Shown here: positions 40,201 through 49,410 of the stretch, piece by piece
How positions within the stretch are numbered: position 1 is the stretch's first letter
Layout of the letters: each line of letters begins with the position of its first letter
Assembly: GCA_001661245.1 (NCBI GenBank)
Contig: KV454013.1
Span: 1,022,077 to 1,086,076 of the forward strand
Direction of reading: 5' to 3'
Origin: Pachysolen tannophilus NRRL Y-2460
Lineage: Eukaryota > Ascomycota > Pichiomycetes > Alaninales > Pachysolenaceae
Length of the DNA: 64,000 nucleotides
Position numbers and translations under genes: made by a program
The notes under the pieces: generated by a model
What the model saw: only the letters and a program-made list of their open reading frames with translations
The model's database searches: none
Told to the model about the DNA's origin: nothing

Positions 40201-40636
40201 AAGTAATTTTTGATTTTTCAAAAACAATTTCATCATTTTTGAAAAAAACATTACCAACAGCATATTGACCTAACATAGGTATTTGAATTTTACATAAATA
40301 TTCAAATTCTCTTTGCATAAATTTATGAGGAATAGAAGTCATTACCCCTGCACCATCTCCATCTCTTGCATCTGATCCCACAGCACCTCTATGGGTCATA
40401 TTACATAACAAGAAACCAGCATCAGAAACAATCTTATGAGAAACGCTTCCCTTTATATGACATGCAAAACCAACACCACAAGCATCTTTTTCTAGATCTG
40501 GATTATATAAACCTTTGGCCGTTGGAATAGAAGATGCCCATGACTTATTACTTGGAACTTCATCATAATCATAAACTGAATACTCTTCCTTCTCTTGCTG
40601 CTTCTCTTGCTGTTGCTGTTGCTGTTGCTGAACCAT
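34214..40636 (-). CDS. GLT1: NADH-dependent glutamate synthase (GOGAT) Glt1
   Basis: The 2140-residue fused enzyme is nearly the length of baker's yeast Glt1 (2145). A short Gln-rich propeptide ends before Cys53 (KDACGVGF), the N-terminal nucleophile of the glutaminase domain. The FMN synthase domain has SGHDGGTGAARWSG. A 3Fe-4S motif C-x5-C-x4-C (CIMMRKCHLNSC) sits at about 1193-1204, followed by the GXGXG beta-helix domain (GGRVVVLGTTGRNFAAGMSGG). The beta-type part has two 4Fe-4S clusters (CMDCGVPFC, CPAPCEGAC) and two dinucleotide folds (VIGSGPAGLACA about 1783; VIVIGGGDTGNDC). It makes two glutamates from glutamine and 2-oxoglutarate with NADH, completing the GS-GOGAT route of ammonium assimilation. 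It is complete, with no breaks. Confidence 0.98.
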   Translation of the reverse strand: MVQQQQQQQQEKQQEKEEYSVYDYDEVPSNKSWASSIPTAKGLYNPDLEKDACGVGFACHIKGSVSHKIVSDAGFLLCNMTHRGAVGSDARDGDGAGVMTSIPHKFMQREFEYLCKIQIPMLGQYAVGNVFFKNDEIVFEKSKITFENIAKSLGLRVLGWRKVPHDSAILGPASLSREPLILQPLVVLEEAYGNGNKPREDITMEVFEDKYEKHFERQLFILRKQSTHTIGLHNWFYICSLSNKNIVYKGQLVPAQVYNYYHDLVNSEYEAHFALVHSRFSTNTFPSWDRAQPLRWAAHNGEINTLRGNKNWMRAREGVMASKLFGDELDKLYPIIEEGGSDSAALDNVLELLVINGVLSLPEAIMVLVPEAWQNNPNIDLKRRAFYEWAACLSEPWDGPALFTFADGRYCGANLDRNGLRPCRYYITDDDRIICASEVGVIPHIEPERIVKKGRLHPGRMLLVDTKEGRIVDDRELKNKVASRVDFKSWILANLITMPELFTKLSSKGLGYEELKPVLDPNVSVETDSRLPAFGYSHEQLLLILGPMAVDGKEALGSMGNDTALACLSEQPKILYEYFRELFAQVTNPPIDPIREAIVMSLECYIGPQGNILEMKPDQCNRLLMPSPVLSIEEFKALGNISKVYPKWTVATIDITFRKSEGLAGYAETIDRICEEATEAIAENRQIITLTDRAVCADRVAISALMAIGAVHHHLVRQKLRSKVALIVETAEAREVHHICCLVGYGADAVNPYLVMETLIRLNHEGLIRKDMTDQQIIENYKHSIDGGILKIMSKMGISTLASYKGAQIFEALGIDNSVIDKCFAGTASRIKGVTFEYIAQDAFSLHERGYPTRETIKEIGLPETGEYHWRDGGEAHINEPAAIANIQDAVRNKNEKAYDAYAKKEYEAIKNCTLRGLLDFDYENSIPVPIDQVEPWTEIVRRFATGGMSYGSISMEAHSTLAVAMNRLGGKSNTGEGGEDQERSTFNSNGDTMRSAIKQVASGRFGVTSWYLSDADELQIKMAQGAKPGEGGELPAHKVSKSIAKTRHSTPGVGLISPPPHHDIYSIEDLKQLIYDLKCANPRARVSVKLVSEVGVGIIASGVAKAKADHILISGHDGGTGAARWSGIKYAGLPWELGLAETHQTLVLNDLRGRVAVQTDGNLRTGRDIAIACLLGAEEFCLATLPLISLGCIMMRKCHLNSCPVGIATQDPELRKKFEGTPEHVINLFYYISNELRQIMAQLGFRTIDEMVGRAEKLKVNENLRTTKNANIDLSPILTPAHTIRPGVATRCIKKQDHRLHVRLDNKLVDEAEVTLEKGLPVTIDCDIINTDRALGATLSYRVSKKFGEQGLPHDTVHVNVRGSAGQSFGAFLAPGITLELTGDSNDYFGKSLSGGRLIVYPPKDSKFKAEENIIIGNTCLYGATSGSAFIRGIAAERFCVRNSGATAVVEGCGDHGCEYMTGGRVVVLGTTGRNFAAGMSGGIAYVLDMGQEFDTKVNSEMVELSRLTDPVEIAFLRGLIEDHHHYTASELASRILNDFNRILPRFVKVLPIDYKRVLEEEKKLKEEAKKKEISVFYKSIKEDPEADITNGEILRSKKGKLVVSAKDAEKEPKVLDLEDTIVDVKAEGKKVETLDKVRGFMKYKRRSEKYRPAKERAKDWAELSQRLTKDELKYQTARCMDCGVPFCTSDSGCPISNVIPKWNELIFKDRWFDALQRLLMTNNFPEFTGRICPAPCEGACVLGINEDPVGIKSVEAAIIDHAFEQGWIKPIAPKLRTGKTIAVIGSGPAGLACADQLNKAGHKVTVYERADRPGGLLMYGIPNMKLDKRVVKRRTDLMELEGIDFICSTTVGEDITVEELKSDNDAVVFSVGSTIPRDLRIPGRQLSNIMFAMQLLKSNTQALLDDHLPEIREQLEGKHVIVIGGGDTGNDCLGTATRHGAKSVINFELLPHPPATRAKDNPWPQWPRIFRVDYGHSEVAAHYGKDPREYCILSKEFVDDGNGNVKGINTVRVEWKKSESGAWQMAEVPGSEEFFPADIVLLSMGFVGPEAENLEVVRTKRGTISTSNPNGYRVTADDNLFAAGDCRRGQSLVVWGIQEGRQCAREVDTYLLGSSRLPGNGAIEKRNFKLLEELALQA

Positions 40637-41259
40637 TATTCAGTGAGATCCAATAATATTAAGTACCCAACAATAATTACGTTAATAAATACACTACGCT
40701 AAATAATTATATATGTATATGACTAACAACAACAGAGATAGTAGCTTTATTAGCACTAGTAGCGGTAGTAAATAAATAAAATAGGTATTTTTGATTTTAT
40801 ATATAAACTGAAAAAAAAAAGGAAAAAGGAAGAAGAAAAAGAAAATAAAACTTAATATAAGATTGATTGATTTATTATATTAAATTATTGAATAAATTAA
40901 TTATTTATTTATTTAGTGGATAAATTTTTTCTTTTTGGACACTTATGAAAGGTAGGTAAAAAGGAGGGGTTCTTACACATATAACAAACATCAACTTAGT
41001 TTTAAAAAGAATACTTTCTCGCTTTATTTGTTTGTTTCCGGTACGACGGCCTATAAGTTTTTAACTTTTTACATTTACATTTACATTTACAAGTACATTT
41101 TCATGCGTTGCGCCGCCCTGGAACCCTCATATCTCCCACGCTTGATCAGTGGTCTAATCTCGTATCGCGGGCCAATAAAAGATTTTTAATTATTAAACAC
41201 TACTACTAATTGTAAATAGTATGATATATATAGTACAATAATAGTATGTTATGGTATGC

Positions 41260-41279
41260 CGGATTCGGGCCTGAATCCG
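41260..41279. promoter_or_regulatory. Inverted repeat CGGATTC-N6-GAATCCG
   Basis: Seven-base arms are perfect, with spacer GGGCCT. CGG/CCG inverted arms are the style of Zn2Cys6 activator sites. It lies about 620 bases upstream of GLT1 and 1360 upstream of the CLG1-like gene. The factor is unknown. Confidence 0.5.
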
Positions 41280-41849
41280 AATGAAAAAAAAAGAAAAAAA
41301 AAAAAAAACAAACCTGCACCACTCACACCACTTGCTTTTTTTGTACGCCACTCTTACTTGCCACTCATTCTACTCTCGCCACTAACTTAATTTGAGGTAT
41401 TTGGTATTTGAGCTTAACCAACCTTTGCACCACATGTATAACAGAACATAACAAGCACCGCTCATAATTGACACGTGATGCACTTTTTCAAATTTCAAAA
41501 TTTTCTATCTGTCACTCAGCTCACTCACTACTACTACCAACCATCACCACCAAAGAAAAGAGAGAAGAAGGAAAAACCCTGCATAATCTATACTACAACG
41601 TTATAAATAAAAGATGAAAAATTTTACGCTTCTATGGTAAAAATATGCTACCAAAAGGTGATGGCAAGAATATATATATATTACTATATAATTTAAATTT
41701 TTTTAAGTGATGACAAAACCAAAAACTAACCAAGAAAAATTTTTTTTTNTTTTTTTTTTTTTTTTTTCTTTTAACAGCGGCAAGAAAAAAGAAAAGAAAA
41801 AGAAAAAAAAAAAAACACAGCACAAAAATTATATGGTAGTGCACGTTTG

Positions 41850-41875
41850 TCCGTATATATATATATATATACGGA
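41850..41875. repeat. Perfect palindrome TCCG(TA)nCGGA
   Basis: This is a 26-base perfect palindrome: TCCG, a TA run, CGGA. It could extrude as a cruciform or be a CCG/CGG site with a TA-run spacer. Confidence 0.7.
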
Positions 41876-42399
41876 AACAAAGCTATTTGTTTTATATATA
41901 TTAATATATTATTATATATATATAATATACATATATATATATGTATATAAATCAAAAAAAATATAAAATTTTCTCTTTTTCCTTTTTTTGTTTTTCATTA
42001 TCAGTTTGATTAAAACAAAAATCGAAATAGAAATTTTATTTGGTTTGTAATAGAAATAATATTAATTATTTTCTATTTCTAACTCAAACATAGCAAAAGA
42101 AAGAAAGAAAGAGAAAAAAAAATAAGGAAAAAAATTTTTTTTTTCTTGTTAACTTCTTATTATACAATAGTAGGAGGGAGAACTTTTCGAAATATTCTTT
42201 TCTTTTGTTTGTTTTTTTGGAGGTATTAAGTTATCGTTCAAAGTCAGTTTCTTATCAATACTTTTACCGCTACTTAAACTCACAAGGTTTTGTGTGTTTT
42301 TTATTATCGATTAAGTAATAATATTATTGTTTTGATTATTTTATCAGCGATATAAGAGAAGAGCAAAAATATAACCAGTCAAGTTTTATGTTATTCATT

Positions 42400-42423
42400 T
42401 TGATTGATTGATTGATTGATTGA
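42400..42423. repeat. (TGAT)n tetranucleotide repeat
   Basis: About six TGAT units lie about 220 bases before the CLG1-like ATG, probably in its promoter or leader. Confidence 0.8.
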
Positions 42424-42639
42424 CATATAATATTGATAATTAACCAAAGACAAAAGCTTTTTTTCCTAAAGAAAAAACAAGAAAAAAAAAGAAAAAAAGA
42501 AAAACTTTTTAAACAAGGCAAATACAAGAGAAGGAAAAATCGAGCTTTTAATTAAGTCATCGGTTTATTAGTATATTTTCATAAAAACGAGTTCACTCTT
42601 TTTTCACTCTTTTTTTTTCATATAAAGGTTTGTTTAGAA

Positions 42640-44085
42640 ATGTCGGTTTATCCACAAGATTACTATTCAAATAATTTTCAAAACGGTGCTTACCCGTTAC
42701 CGCTGCTGCACCAGCAACAGCACCAGCATCAACACGCACGTCAGTATTCTTCGTACCATCCAACGCAGTATCAACATCCACTTTCTGCGCCTTTTATTCA
42801 ACAGCACCAGGGGAACTATCCCACTGCAGCCAATACTGCTAATCACACTGCCAATGCTGCTGCTTCTGCTGCTGCCACTGCACCTTATTTTCTGCCACCA
42901 CTGGCATCAAACAACTGTGGCTACTTGGGCACTGGGTTTAACACCGCTGGTACATCTACAACAGCTGTTTCTGCTGTTTCTACCGCTCCATCGTTCCATA
43001 GTTTTCAATTGCAGCCTCCGCCAATGCTGCCTGCTGCTCATGCTCAGCAGCCACAGCCACAGCCACAGCAACAACAGCAACAACAGCAACAACAGGAGAA
43101 CCTGCAACAGGAAGATCAGCCTGTTGTCACTGGTGGGGTTTCAGCAATACTTGATTACGATATGGATCAAATTACAAAATTTTTAACTTTACTCAGTATA
43201 AACATGTTGAAACAAGATCAAATGGATTCAACAAGTTTAGAGATAAAATTGAAAAATGTGTTGAAGGCAACAAGATTATTAAGATCCACTATATTATTAG
43301 CAATTATTTATCTTTCAAACAAGATCGAAAGTGATAACAGTAACAGTTGCAATAATACAGAAGACGTTTTCACAAACGTTATCATGTCGTTGTTAATTTC
43401 AAATAAATTCAATGATGATTCAACTTTTACAAATAAATCATGGTCACAAGCAAGTGGATTAAATTTAAATATAATTAATAAATTGGAAATAAAATATTTA
43501 CAAAAATTGAATTATAACTTGCAAATTAAAAATGATGCATCAATCAATAGTATTGAAACATCATACAAGAACTGGAGTTTAAATGGTATCCAGAAGACAG
43601 AGGCTACTACCAAGAGCAATGGCAATGCTCAACTGCAACAGTTATCATCGTTGCCAATGCCATCAAATAATCCTGCCACTGCTTTTTACCCATCTCCGAT
43701 TTTAGAAGATGGTTTTCCTCCATCTTCTCCTCCATACGTTACTTATCCATATGGCAACCCAGATGTTTATAGTACTCCTCCACTTCAAGGATCGGGATTT
43801 TATGATTACACTGGCCAAACTACTCCTTACATGACTTCATCTCCATCAGTTGTCACCAACACTAGTGGTAACAGCAATGGCAGCGATAATACGTTTGCCG
43901 GCTATTACCAGCAACCGATTCAAGATAATACAAGGTATTCTCAGCAGCTGCAACAGCTGCAACAACTGCAACAACAACAACAACAACAACAGGCTGCTGC
44001 CGCAGCTGCTATGGCTGGTGGGTATTATTCTACTTACCCTGGATTAAGGGATCATTATTATTATTCGCACATTCCGTGCTACTGA
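42640..44085 (+). CDS. CLG1: Cyclin-like protein, probable Clg1 (Pho85-type cyclin)
   Basis: This 481-residue protein has a Gln/Ala/Pro-rich N-terminus (poly-Q at about 143-154) and one cyclin box at about 165-305. The box can be seen in LLRSTILLAIIYLSNKI, VFTNVIMSLLISNKFNDDSTFTNKSWSQASGLNLNIINKLEIKYLQKLNYNL, the Pcl/Clg1-type pattern of 'lisnKf.DDst.tnk.W...sgl....iN.lE..fL..L.y.L'. A Tyr/Pro-rich tail with another poly-Q and Ala run follows. Clg1 is a cyclin-like partner of Pho85 in baker's yeast, linked to life span and Sic1 turnover. Many Q-tract CTG codons (CAGCTGCAACAG) would add Ser under CUG-Ser decoding. Another Pcl cyclin remains possible. Confidence 0.65.
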   Translation: MSVYPQDYYSNNFQNGAYPLPLLHQQQHQHQHARQYSSYHPTQYQHPLSAPFIQQHQGNYPTAANTANHTANAAASAAATAPYFLPPLASNNCGYLGTGFNTAGTSTTAVSAVSTAPSFHSFQLQPPPMLPAAHAQQPQPQPQQQQQQQQQQENLQQEDQPVVTGGVSAILDYDMDQITKFLTLLSINMLKQDQMDSTSLEIKLKNVLKATRLLRSTILLAIIYLSNKIESDNSNSCNNTEDVFTNVIMSLLISNKFNDDSTFTNKSWSQASGLNLNIINKLEIKYLQKLNYNLQIKNDASINSIETSYKNWSLNGIQKTEATTKSNGNAQLQQLSSLPMPSNNPATAFYPSPILEDGFPPSSPPYVTYPYGNPDVYSTPPLQGSGFYDYTGQTTPYMTSSPSVVTNTSGNSNGSDNTFAGYYQQPIQDNTRYSQQLQQLQQLQQQQQQQQAAAAAAMAGGYYSTYPGLRDHYYYSHIPCY

Positions 44086-44686
44086 GGGTTTTTTAAAAAA
44101 AAAGAAAAAGTAACAGGTGTGTTACTTAAAGAGTGGTGGTTATTTTTTGTGTTTTGTGTTCTTTTTTTTTTTTTTTTTCGTATTTTATTTTATTTTATTT
44201 TACTGTTTGATTTTCGTGTGTTAATTGCGTTGTCTCCGGTACTTGGTACTATTTGTTAGTTTTTTTATTTTTTATTCAATTTTATTTTCATTTCGTGTGC
44301 TTTTTTTTTTTTTTTTTTTTTTTAAATTATTTCTATAAAAAAAAAAATTATTGAAAATGCAAAAAACAAAAAAAATAAAAAATAAAAAAAAAAGAGATTA
44401 AAAATTGAAATCATATTAAAAAAAAAAAAAAAAAAAATATGTAGGGAAAGAAAGTTATTTACTCCTTTTCCTAATCAAGAGTCTTTAATGTATATTCATA
44501 TAAAGTTCTTATTATCAGAGAGATGCTAGTGTTAAGTTTCTAAATTGCTTGAAAGTGTATACGACGAAAATAGAAAAAGAAAAAAAAAAGGAAGAAGAAA
44601 AGAAAGAGAATAAAACAATGATTTAGCTATTATTTTATTTTTGTTCTTTCTCTATTTTTCCTAATTGTTTTTTTTTTTTTTTTTTT

Positions 44687-45293
44687 NNNNNNNNNNNNNN
44701 NNNNNNNNNNNNNNNNNNNNNNNNNNNNNNNNNNNNNNNNNNNNNNNNNNNNNNNNNNNNNNNNNNNNNNNNNNNNNNNNNNNNNNNNNNNNNNNNNNNN
44801 NNNNNNNNNNNNNNNNNNNNNNNNNNNNNNNNNNNNNNNNNNNNNNNNNNNNNNNNNNNNNNNNNNNNNNNNNNNNNNNNNNNNNNNNNNNNNNNNNNNN
44901 NNNNNNNNNNNNNNNNNNNNNNNNNNNNNNNNNNNNNNNNNNNNNNNNNNNNNNNNNNNNNNNNNNNNNNNNNNNNNNNNNNNNNNNNNNNNNNNNNNNN
45001 NNNNNNNNNNNNNNNNNNNNNNNNNNNNNNNNNNNNNNNNNNNNNNNNNNNNNNNNNNNNNNNNNNNNNNNNNNNNNNNNNNNNNNNNNNNNNNNNNNNN
45101 NNNNNNNNNNNNNNNNNNNNNNNNNNNNNNNNNNNNNNNNNNNNNNNNNNNNNNNNNNNNNNNNNNNNNNNNNNNNNNNNNNNNNNNNNNNNNNNNNNNN
45201 NNNNNNNNNNNNNNNNNNNNNNNNNNNNNNNNNNNNNNNNNNNNNNNNNNNNNNNNNNNNNNNNNNNNNNNNNNNNNNNNNNNNNNNNNNNNN
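44687..45293. other. Assembly gap (607 N) between T runs
   Basis: The Ns are bounded on both sides by T-rich homopolymer sequence, so assembly probably stalled in low-complexity DNA. Open frames reported across it are artefacts. Confidence 0.99.
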
Positions 45294-45752
45294 TTTTTTA
45301 TTTTATTTTTNTTTTTTTTTTTTATATTTGAAATTGAATTATTCAACTGAGAGATGGGTGATTTTTTTTAACTTACGAAGCAATTAATAAGTAAATAAGT
45401 AATTGATCTTGCTTGATTTTTTTTTTTTTTTCTTAATTACCGAGTTTTTTGTATTGTAGTTTTATTATCTGCATAATCAGTAATCAGTCGTGCTAGATCA
45501 TACAAACTGTCTCTTTTTAGAAATGCGGCAGTTTTTGTTTTTTTTTTCAGAGTCTCGGTCTTTTCCACCATCATACTAAAGCCTATAAAACGGCGACGTT
45601 ACTACATGTATGCACCTAAAATAGGTGGTTCAAATTGTCTTGTAGCGATAACTAACTATAGATTAACTTCTATATTCCGTATTGGAAAAATTTCATCGGG
45701 GCATTAGAATTTTTTTTTTTTTTGCTTATTACTTATTAGTTATTACCTTGAG

Positions 45753-45795
45753 CATTGAAAATTGAGAATTGAAAATTGAAAATTGAAAATTGAGT
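45753..45795. repeat. Heptamer tandem repeat (ATTGAAA)
   Basis: ATTGAAA and the variant ATTGAGA repeat in tandem about six times, upstream of XUT1. Confidence 0.85.
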
Positions 45796-46606
45796 AATGG
45801 CAATCGCCGATTGTACTTGAGAAGGAAAGAAACGAAAAAAACAAGACAAACTGCAAATATGGCTCAATATTTATTTATGTCCTCATGAGTTTATTTCAAA
45901 GTACGGATTTATCCTGGTTTTTTACTTTTTTATTTTTTCTCTCGTCTATATACTAATTTAAAACTTAATCAAGATTTTATTGCGGTTGCAGATCTAAGAT
46001 ATCTTAAACCCACTCCCATTTTAGCGATGAGATGACATTAGCCAATAATAAGATACGTACCTACCTACTAAAAGAAGATTTACAATGTTAGGTCTGATGA
46101 TATCACGTACAACAACAACAAAAAGAAAGAAAAAGAAAGCAAAAAAAAAAAGAGGTATCATCCTATCTATCTGTTATCTTTAAAGGACGTAATTGTTTTA
46201 AAAAATCTTTATAGTAATAACAATAGCAATGTTCCTGACATTTTGTTAATATGGAAATGCAAAAAAAAAAAAAAAAAAAAAACTCTATTAAGGCTTCTAC
46301 GCCGATTAATTTAAAGACCTTTTAACCCCAAATTCATCTCCATTTCCCTTTTATTTTTTATTTTTTTATTATCTTTTTGCTTTTTGCTTTTTATTACAGT
46401 TTTAGTTTAAAATGCGGTGAAAGCCTTTTAATATTTTACTGCATTTTAGGATTCCACCGAATCAAAAAAAATTTTCTTGATAACGCACATAATATTCGCG
46501 TGCTGCTAAAAAANAAAAAAAAAAGCTAAATAGTGTTGTAACAGTCATAAAGATAATACTAACTTTATAGGTACTTTTGCTGACTTGCAGCTATAGCAAA
46601 AAGCCG

Positions 46607-46668
46607 CTATCGATAAATGTAACTATCATGCATAAGAGATGATAATGTCTGTTATTTTGTTATCATCA
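46607..46668. promoter_or_regulatory. GATA/TATC cluster upstream of XUT1
   Basis: TATCGATAA, CTATCA, GATGATAA and TTATCATC fall within 62 bases, about 310-370 bases before the permease ATG. GATA factors (Gln3/Gat1) control nitrogen-source permeases in yeasts. The match is to short cores only. Confidence 0.4.
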
Positions 46669-46974
46669 TGTAGAATTTTGATTGTTAATTGTCTTTTCTT
46701 TTTTTTTTTTTTTTTTTTTTTTTTGATCTTAATTTATTTTAAATAGGAAAAAGAAAAGAGAGAGAACCGAAAGGTAAAATAAATAGATCAGAGAGAGTAA
46801 GTTATAAAATAGATCAAATCCTCTCTGCAAAGTGAATTAAAAAATATTCATTCTGTATTAATTTTTTTTTTTCATTCAATTTTACCTTTTTCTTTTTCTG
46901 ATTAATTTTCATAATATATTCAGTTAGAGAAACTATTAAGAGTTTTTTTTTGCTTTTAAATATTTTTAATAGTA

Positions 46975-48705
46975 ATGGTTGAACAAATTGGACAAGTTGC
47001 CTCGGATAAGGCTAGACATATTCTCCATAAATGGACTACTAAAGAAGGTATATTTGGTGATTATGATTATAAGTACCTTTTCACACCAACTTTACCATTT
47101 ATTAAAAAGACAAGAACAGTTCAACCTTTTTTCGGGTTGAATTCCGAGATGCCATTATTTTTAGGGTTTTTATTAGGTTTTCAACATGCTTTAGCGATGT
47201 TAGCAGGTGTTGTATCTCCACCTTTAATTATATCTGCTGCTGCAAATCTTTCTGAAGAACATGAACAATATTTGGTTAGTTGTTCTTTAATTGTTTCAGG
47301 TATATTATCAGCAATTCAAATTACTAGGTTTCATATTCCAAAAACACCTTATTATATTGGTACTGGATTAGTTTCTGTTGTTGGTACTTCATTTGCTACA
47401 ATTACAATTACTGGTAAAGCGTTCCCATTGATGTACCTGAATGGAGAATGTCCAGTTAGTTCTGATGGTACAGAACTTGCTTGTCCCGATGGATATGGTG
47501 GAATTTTAGCTACTGGTTGTGTTTGTGCTTTATTAGAAATTGCATTATCCTTTTTACCTCCAGCTGTTTTACAAAAAGTTTTCCCACCTTTAGTTACTGG
47601 GCCTGTTGTATTATTAATTGGTATTTCATTAGTTGAAAGTGGATTTGAAGATTGGTTAGGTGGTTCTGGTTGTATTGATTCTATATGTCCAGATTCAAGT
47701 GCACCTCATCCATTAGAATATGGATCAGCATCTTTTATTGGTTTAGGTTTTTTAGTTTTTTTCGTTATTATTCTTTGTGAAAAATGGGGGTCACCAATAA
47801 TGAAATCATGTGCTGTTATTGTTGGATTATTAGTTGGTTGTATTGTTGCTGCTGCATGTAATTATTTTGAAAGTTCAGGAATTAGTTCTGCGCCAGTTGC
47901 TACATTCATGTGGGTTCATACTTTTAAATTAAAAGTTTATGGACCTGCAGTTTTACCTATGTTAGCATTGTATATAGTTTTAATGATGGAAGCTATTGGT
48001 GATATTACTGCAACTTCTGATGTTTCAAGAGTAGAAGTTGAAGGTCCATTATATGAATCAAGAATCCAAGGTGGTGTTCTTGCAGATGGTTTCAATGGAT
48101 TATTATCTTGTTTAATGACATGTACACCAATGTCAACATTTGCTCAAAATAATGGTGTTATTTCAATTACTAAATGTGCTAATAGAACTGCTGGTTATTG
48201 GTGTTGTTTCTTCTTAATAGTAATGGGGATTTTCAGTAAATTTGCTGCTGCATTAGTGGCAATTCCAAAAGCAGTCTTGGGTGGAATGACAAGTTTTTTA
48301 TTTACATCTGTTGCAGTTTCTGGATTACGTATTATTTCAACTGTAGAATTTACAAGAAGAGATAGATTTGTATTTACTGCATCATTAGTCATTGGTTTAG
48401 GTGCTACCTTGATTACAGATTGGTTTGATGGAGTTTTCACATATGATGGATCTAATAATGGGTTAAAAGGTTTTTATGATGCAATAATCTTGGTATGTGA
48501 AACAGGTTTTGCAATTACAGGTTTAATAGGTGTAATTTTAAATTTATTCATTCCACAAGAATCAGAAGAAGATGACGTTGCTGGTGGCATCATTGAAGAA
48601 CATATCATGTCTGAAGGACCTGTGGAAGTTATTGGTGAATCAACTGTATCAACAACAAAATCTTTCCATGATAGTGATAATAAAGATGCAGAAAAAGTTG
48701 CCTAA
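46975..48705 (+). CDS. XUT1: Nucleobase-ascorbate family purine permease (xanthine/urate), Xut1/UapA-like
   Basis: This 576-residue protein has about 14 hydrophobic segments and all NAT/NCS2 hallmarks. QH (70-71) is in TM1, MEAIGD (E339, D343) in TM8, and the signature QNNGVISITK (391-400) precedes TM10. The Glu-to-Gln spacing of 52 equals that of Aspergillus UapA (E356, Q408), a high-affinity xanthine and uric acid/H+ symporter. Plasma-membrane uptake of oxidised purines as a nitrogen source is expected. The C-terminal tail is acidic (PQESEEDDVAGG), as in fungal relatives where it steers ubiquitin-dependent turnover. A CTG at the extracellular MY-x-NGECP loop is uninformative. GATA cores lie upstream. 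Confidence 0.87.
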   Translation: MVEQIGQVASDKARHILHKWTTKEGIFGDYDYKYLFTPTLPFIKKTRTVQPFFGLNSEMPLFLGFLLGFQHALAMLAGVVSPPLIISAAANLSEEHEQYLVSCSLIVSGILSAIQITRFHIPKTPYYIGTGLVSVVGTSFATITITGKAFPLMYLNGECPVSSDGTELACPDGYGGILATGCVCALLEIALSFLPPAVLQKVFPPLVTGPVVLLIGISLVESGFEDWLGGSGCIDSICPDSSAPHPLEYGSASFIGLGFLVFFVIILCEKWGSPIMKSCAVIVGLLVGCIVAAACNYFESSGISSAPVATFMWVHTFKLKVYGPAVLPMLALYIVLMMEAIGDITATSDVSRVEVEGPLYESRIQGGVLADGFNGLLSCLMTCTPMSTFAQNNGVISITKCANRTAGYWCCFFLIVMGIFSKFAAALVAIPKAVLGGMTSFLFTSVAVSGLRIISTVEFTRRDRFVFTASLVIGLGATLITDWFDGVFTYDGSNNGLKGFYDAIILVCETGFAITGLIGVILNLFIPQESEEDDVAGGIIEEHIMSEGPVEVIGESTVSTTKSFHDSDNKDAEKVA

Positions 48706-49410
48706 TGCGGCTTCTTTCCCAATAAATAATAATAATAATATATTATTATTATTATATGAAGCATATATGTAATAGAGTCTCTTTTTTTTTTCTTTTCTTT
48801 TTTTCATTTTTTTCTTTTCTCCTCTCGTTTTTTAACCAAGTTTAATTTTTGTATAATTTTTTTCCTTTTTTAGTCATTTGATATTGTAGACACGTAATGT
48901 AAGATACATACTGATTAATTTTGCTATTATCTTTTATTTTTTTTAAACACGACTTTTATAAATGGTTCTGTCAACAAATAAGAAAAACAAAACACGGGTT
49001 TTATAATGAGGGGCTTTTTCATTTGTTCAATTCTTCTTCTTCTTTTTGATTTTTTTGATTTGTAAATGCACGACTCTGTTTTATTTTAAGTTTCTTTCCT
49101 GAAGTGGAAACAAAGTATTTTTCTCTTAATAATAATTTCTTCACCAGCGAAAAAAAAAATCCAAAAAAAACCAAAAAAAAACGCTTTTTCTCTCTTAGTA
49201 TTATTATACACACACACACATAACAAAAGGTGTTGAACAAATGGGTAAATGTCTCTCTATACTGAAATGTACCTAAAAAAAAAAACTCTCGCTCAAACTC
49301 TTTACACAATTAAATTTATAAAATAAAACGCTGATTATAAAATTAATCTCTAAAATCTAATTATAGAGGGAAAAAAAAAAAAAAAGAGAGAGTGAGAAAG
49401 AGAGAAAGAG
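48706..49410. other. XUT1 3' flank and INO80 promoter
   Basis: This 705-base spacer is T-rich on the left. It holds a short (AC)n run (49209-49221) and an A-rich, GAGA-rich leader directly before the INO80 ATG. A 96-codon minus-strand open frame (49019-49309) is low-complexity and rejected. Confidence 0.65.
48721..48756 (+). terminator. AT-only hairpin after XUT1 stop
   Basis: (AAT)n runs into (ATT)n, forming a nearly perfect stem a few bases after the XUT1 stop codon. It may act in 3'-end formation or be only two facing microsatellites. Confidence 0.4.

Larger units (their letters stand above)
40637..42639. other. 2-kb divergent promoter GLT1/CLG1-like
   Basis: This spacer contains ACATTT repeats (about 41068-41090), a GC-rich patch (41103-41175), a CGG inverted repeat (41260-41279) and ATCACGTG on the minus strand (41472-41479), a Cbf1-type E-box. 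Further along are one ambiguous base inside a T run (41749), a CCG(TA)nCGG palindrome (41850-41875), dense TA stretches to 41950 and a (TGAT)n repeat (42400-42423). No coding region is supported. Confidence 0.7.
44086..46974. other. 2.9-kb intergenic region with assembly gap, upstream of XUT1
   Basis: This is an AT-rich spacer with many homopolymers. It contains the N gap (44687-45293), two isolated Ns in T or A runs (45311, 46514), a heptamer repeat (45753-45795), a GATA/TATC cluster (46607-46668) and a 32-base T run (about 46693-46724). No gene can be supported in the sequenced part; the gap could hide something small. Confidence 0.65.

Noticed and set aside
44630-45387. Open frames on both strands crossing the gap
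   Set aside because: They consist of N bases; no sequence supports them.
46557-46590. TACTAAC followed by TTGCAG upstream of XUT1, as a 5'-UTR intron
   Set aside because: Branch point and acceptor look right, but no convincing GTATGT/GTAAGT donor was found in the sequenced DNA upstream; unproven.
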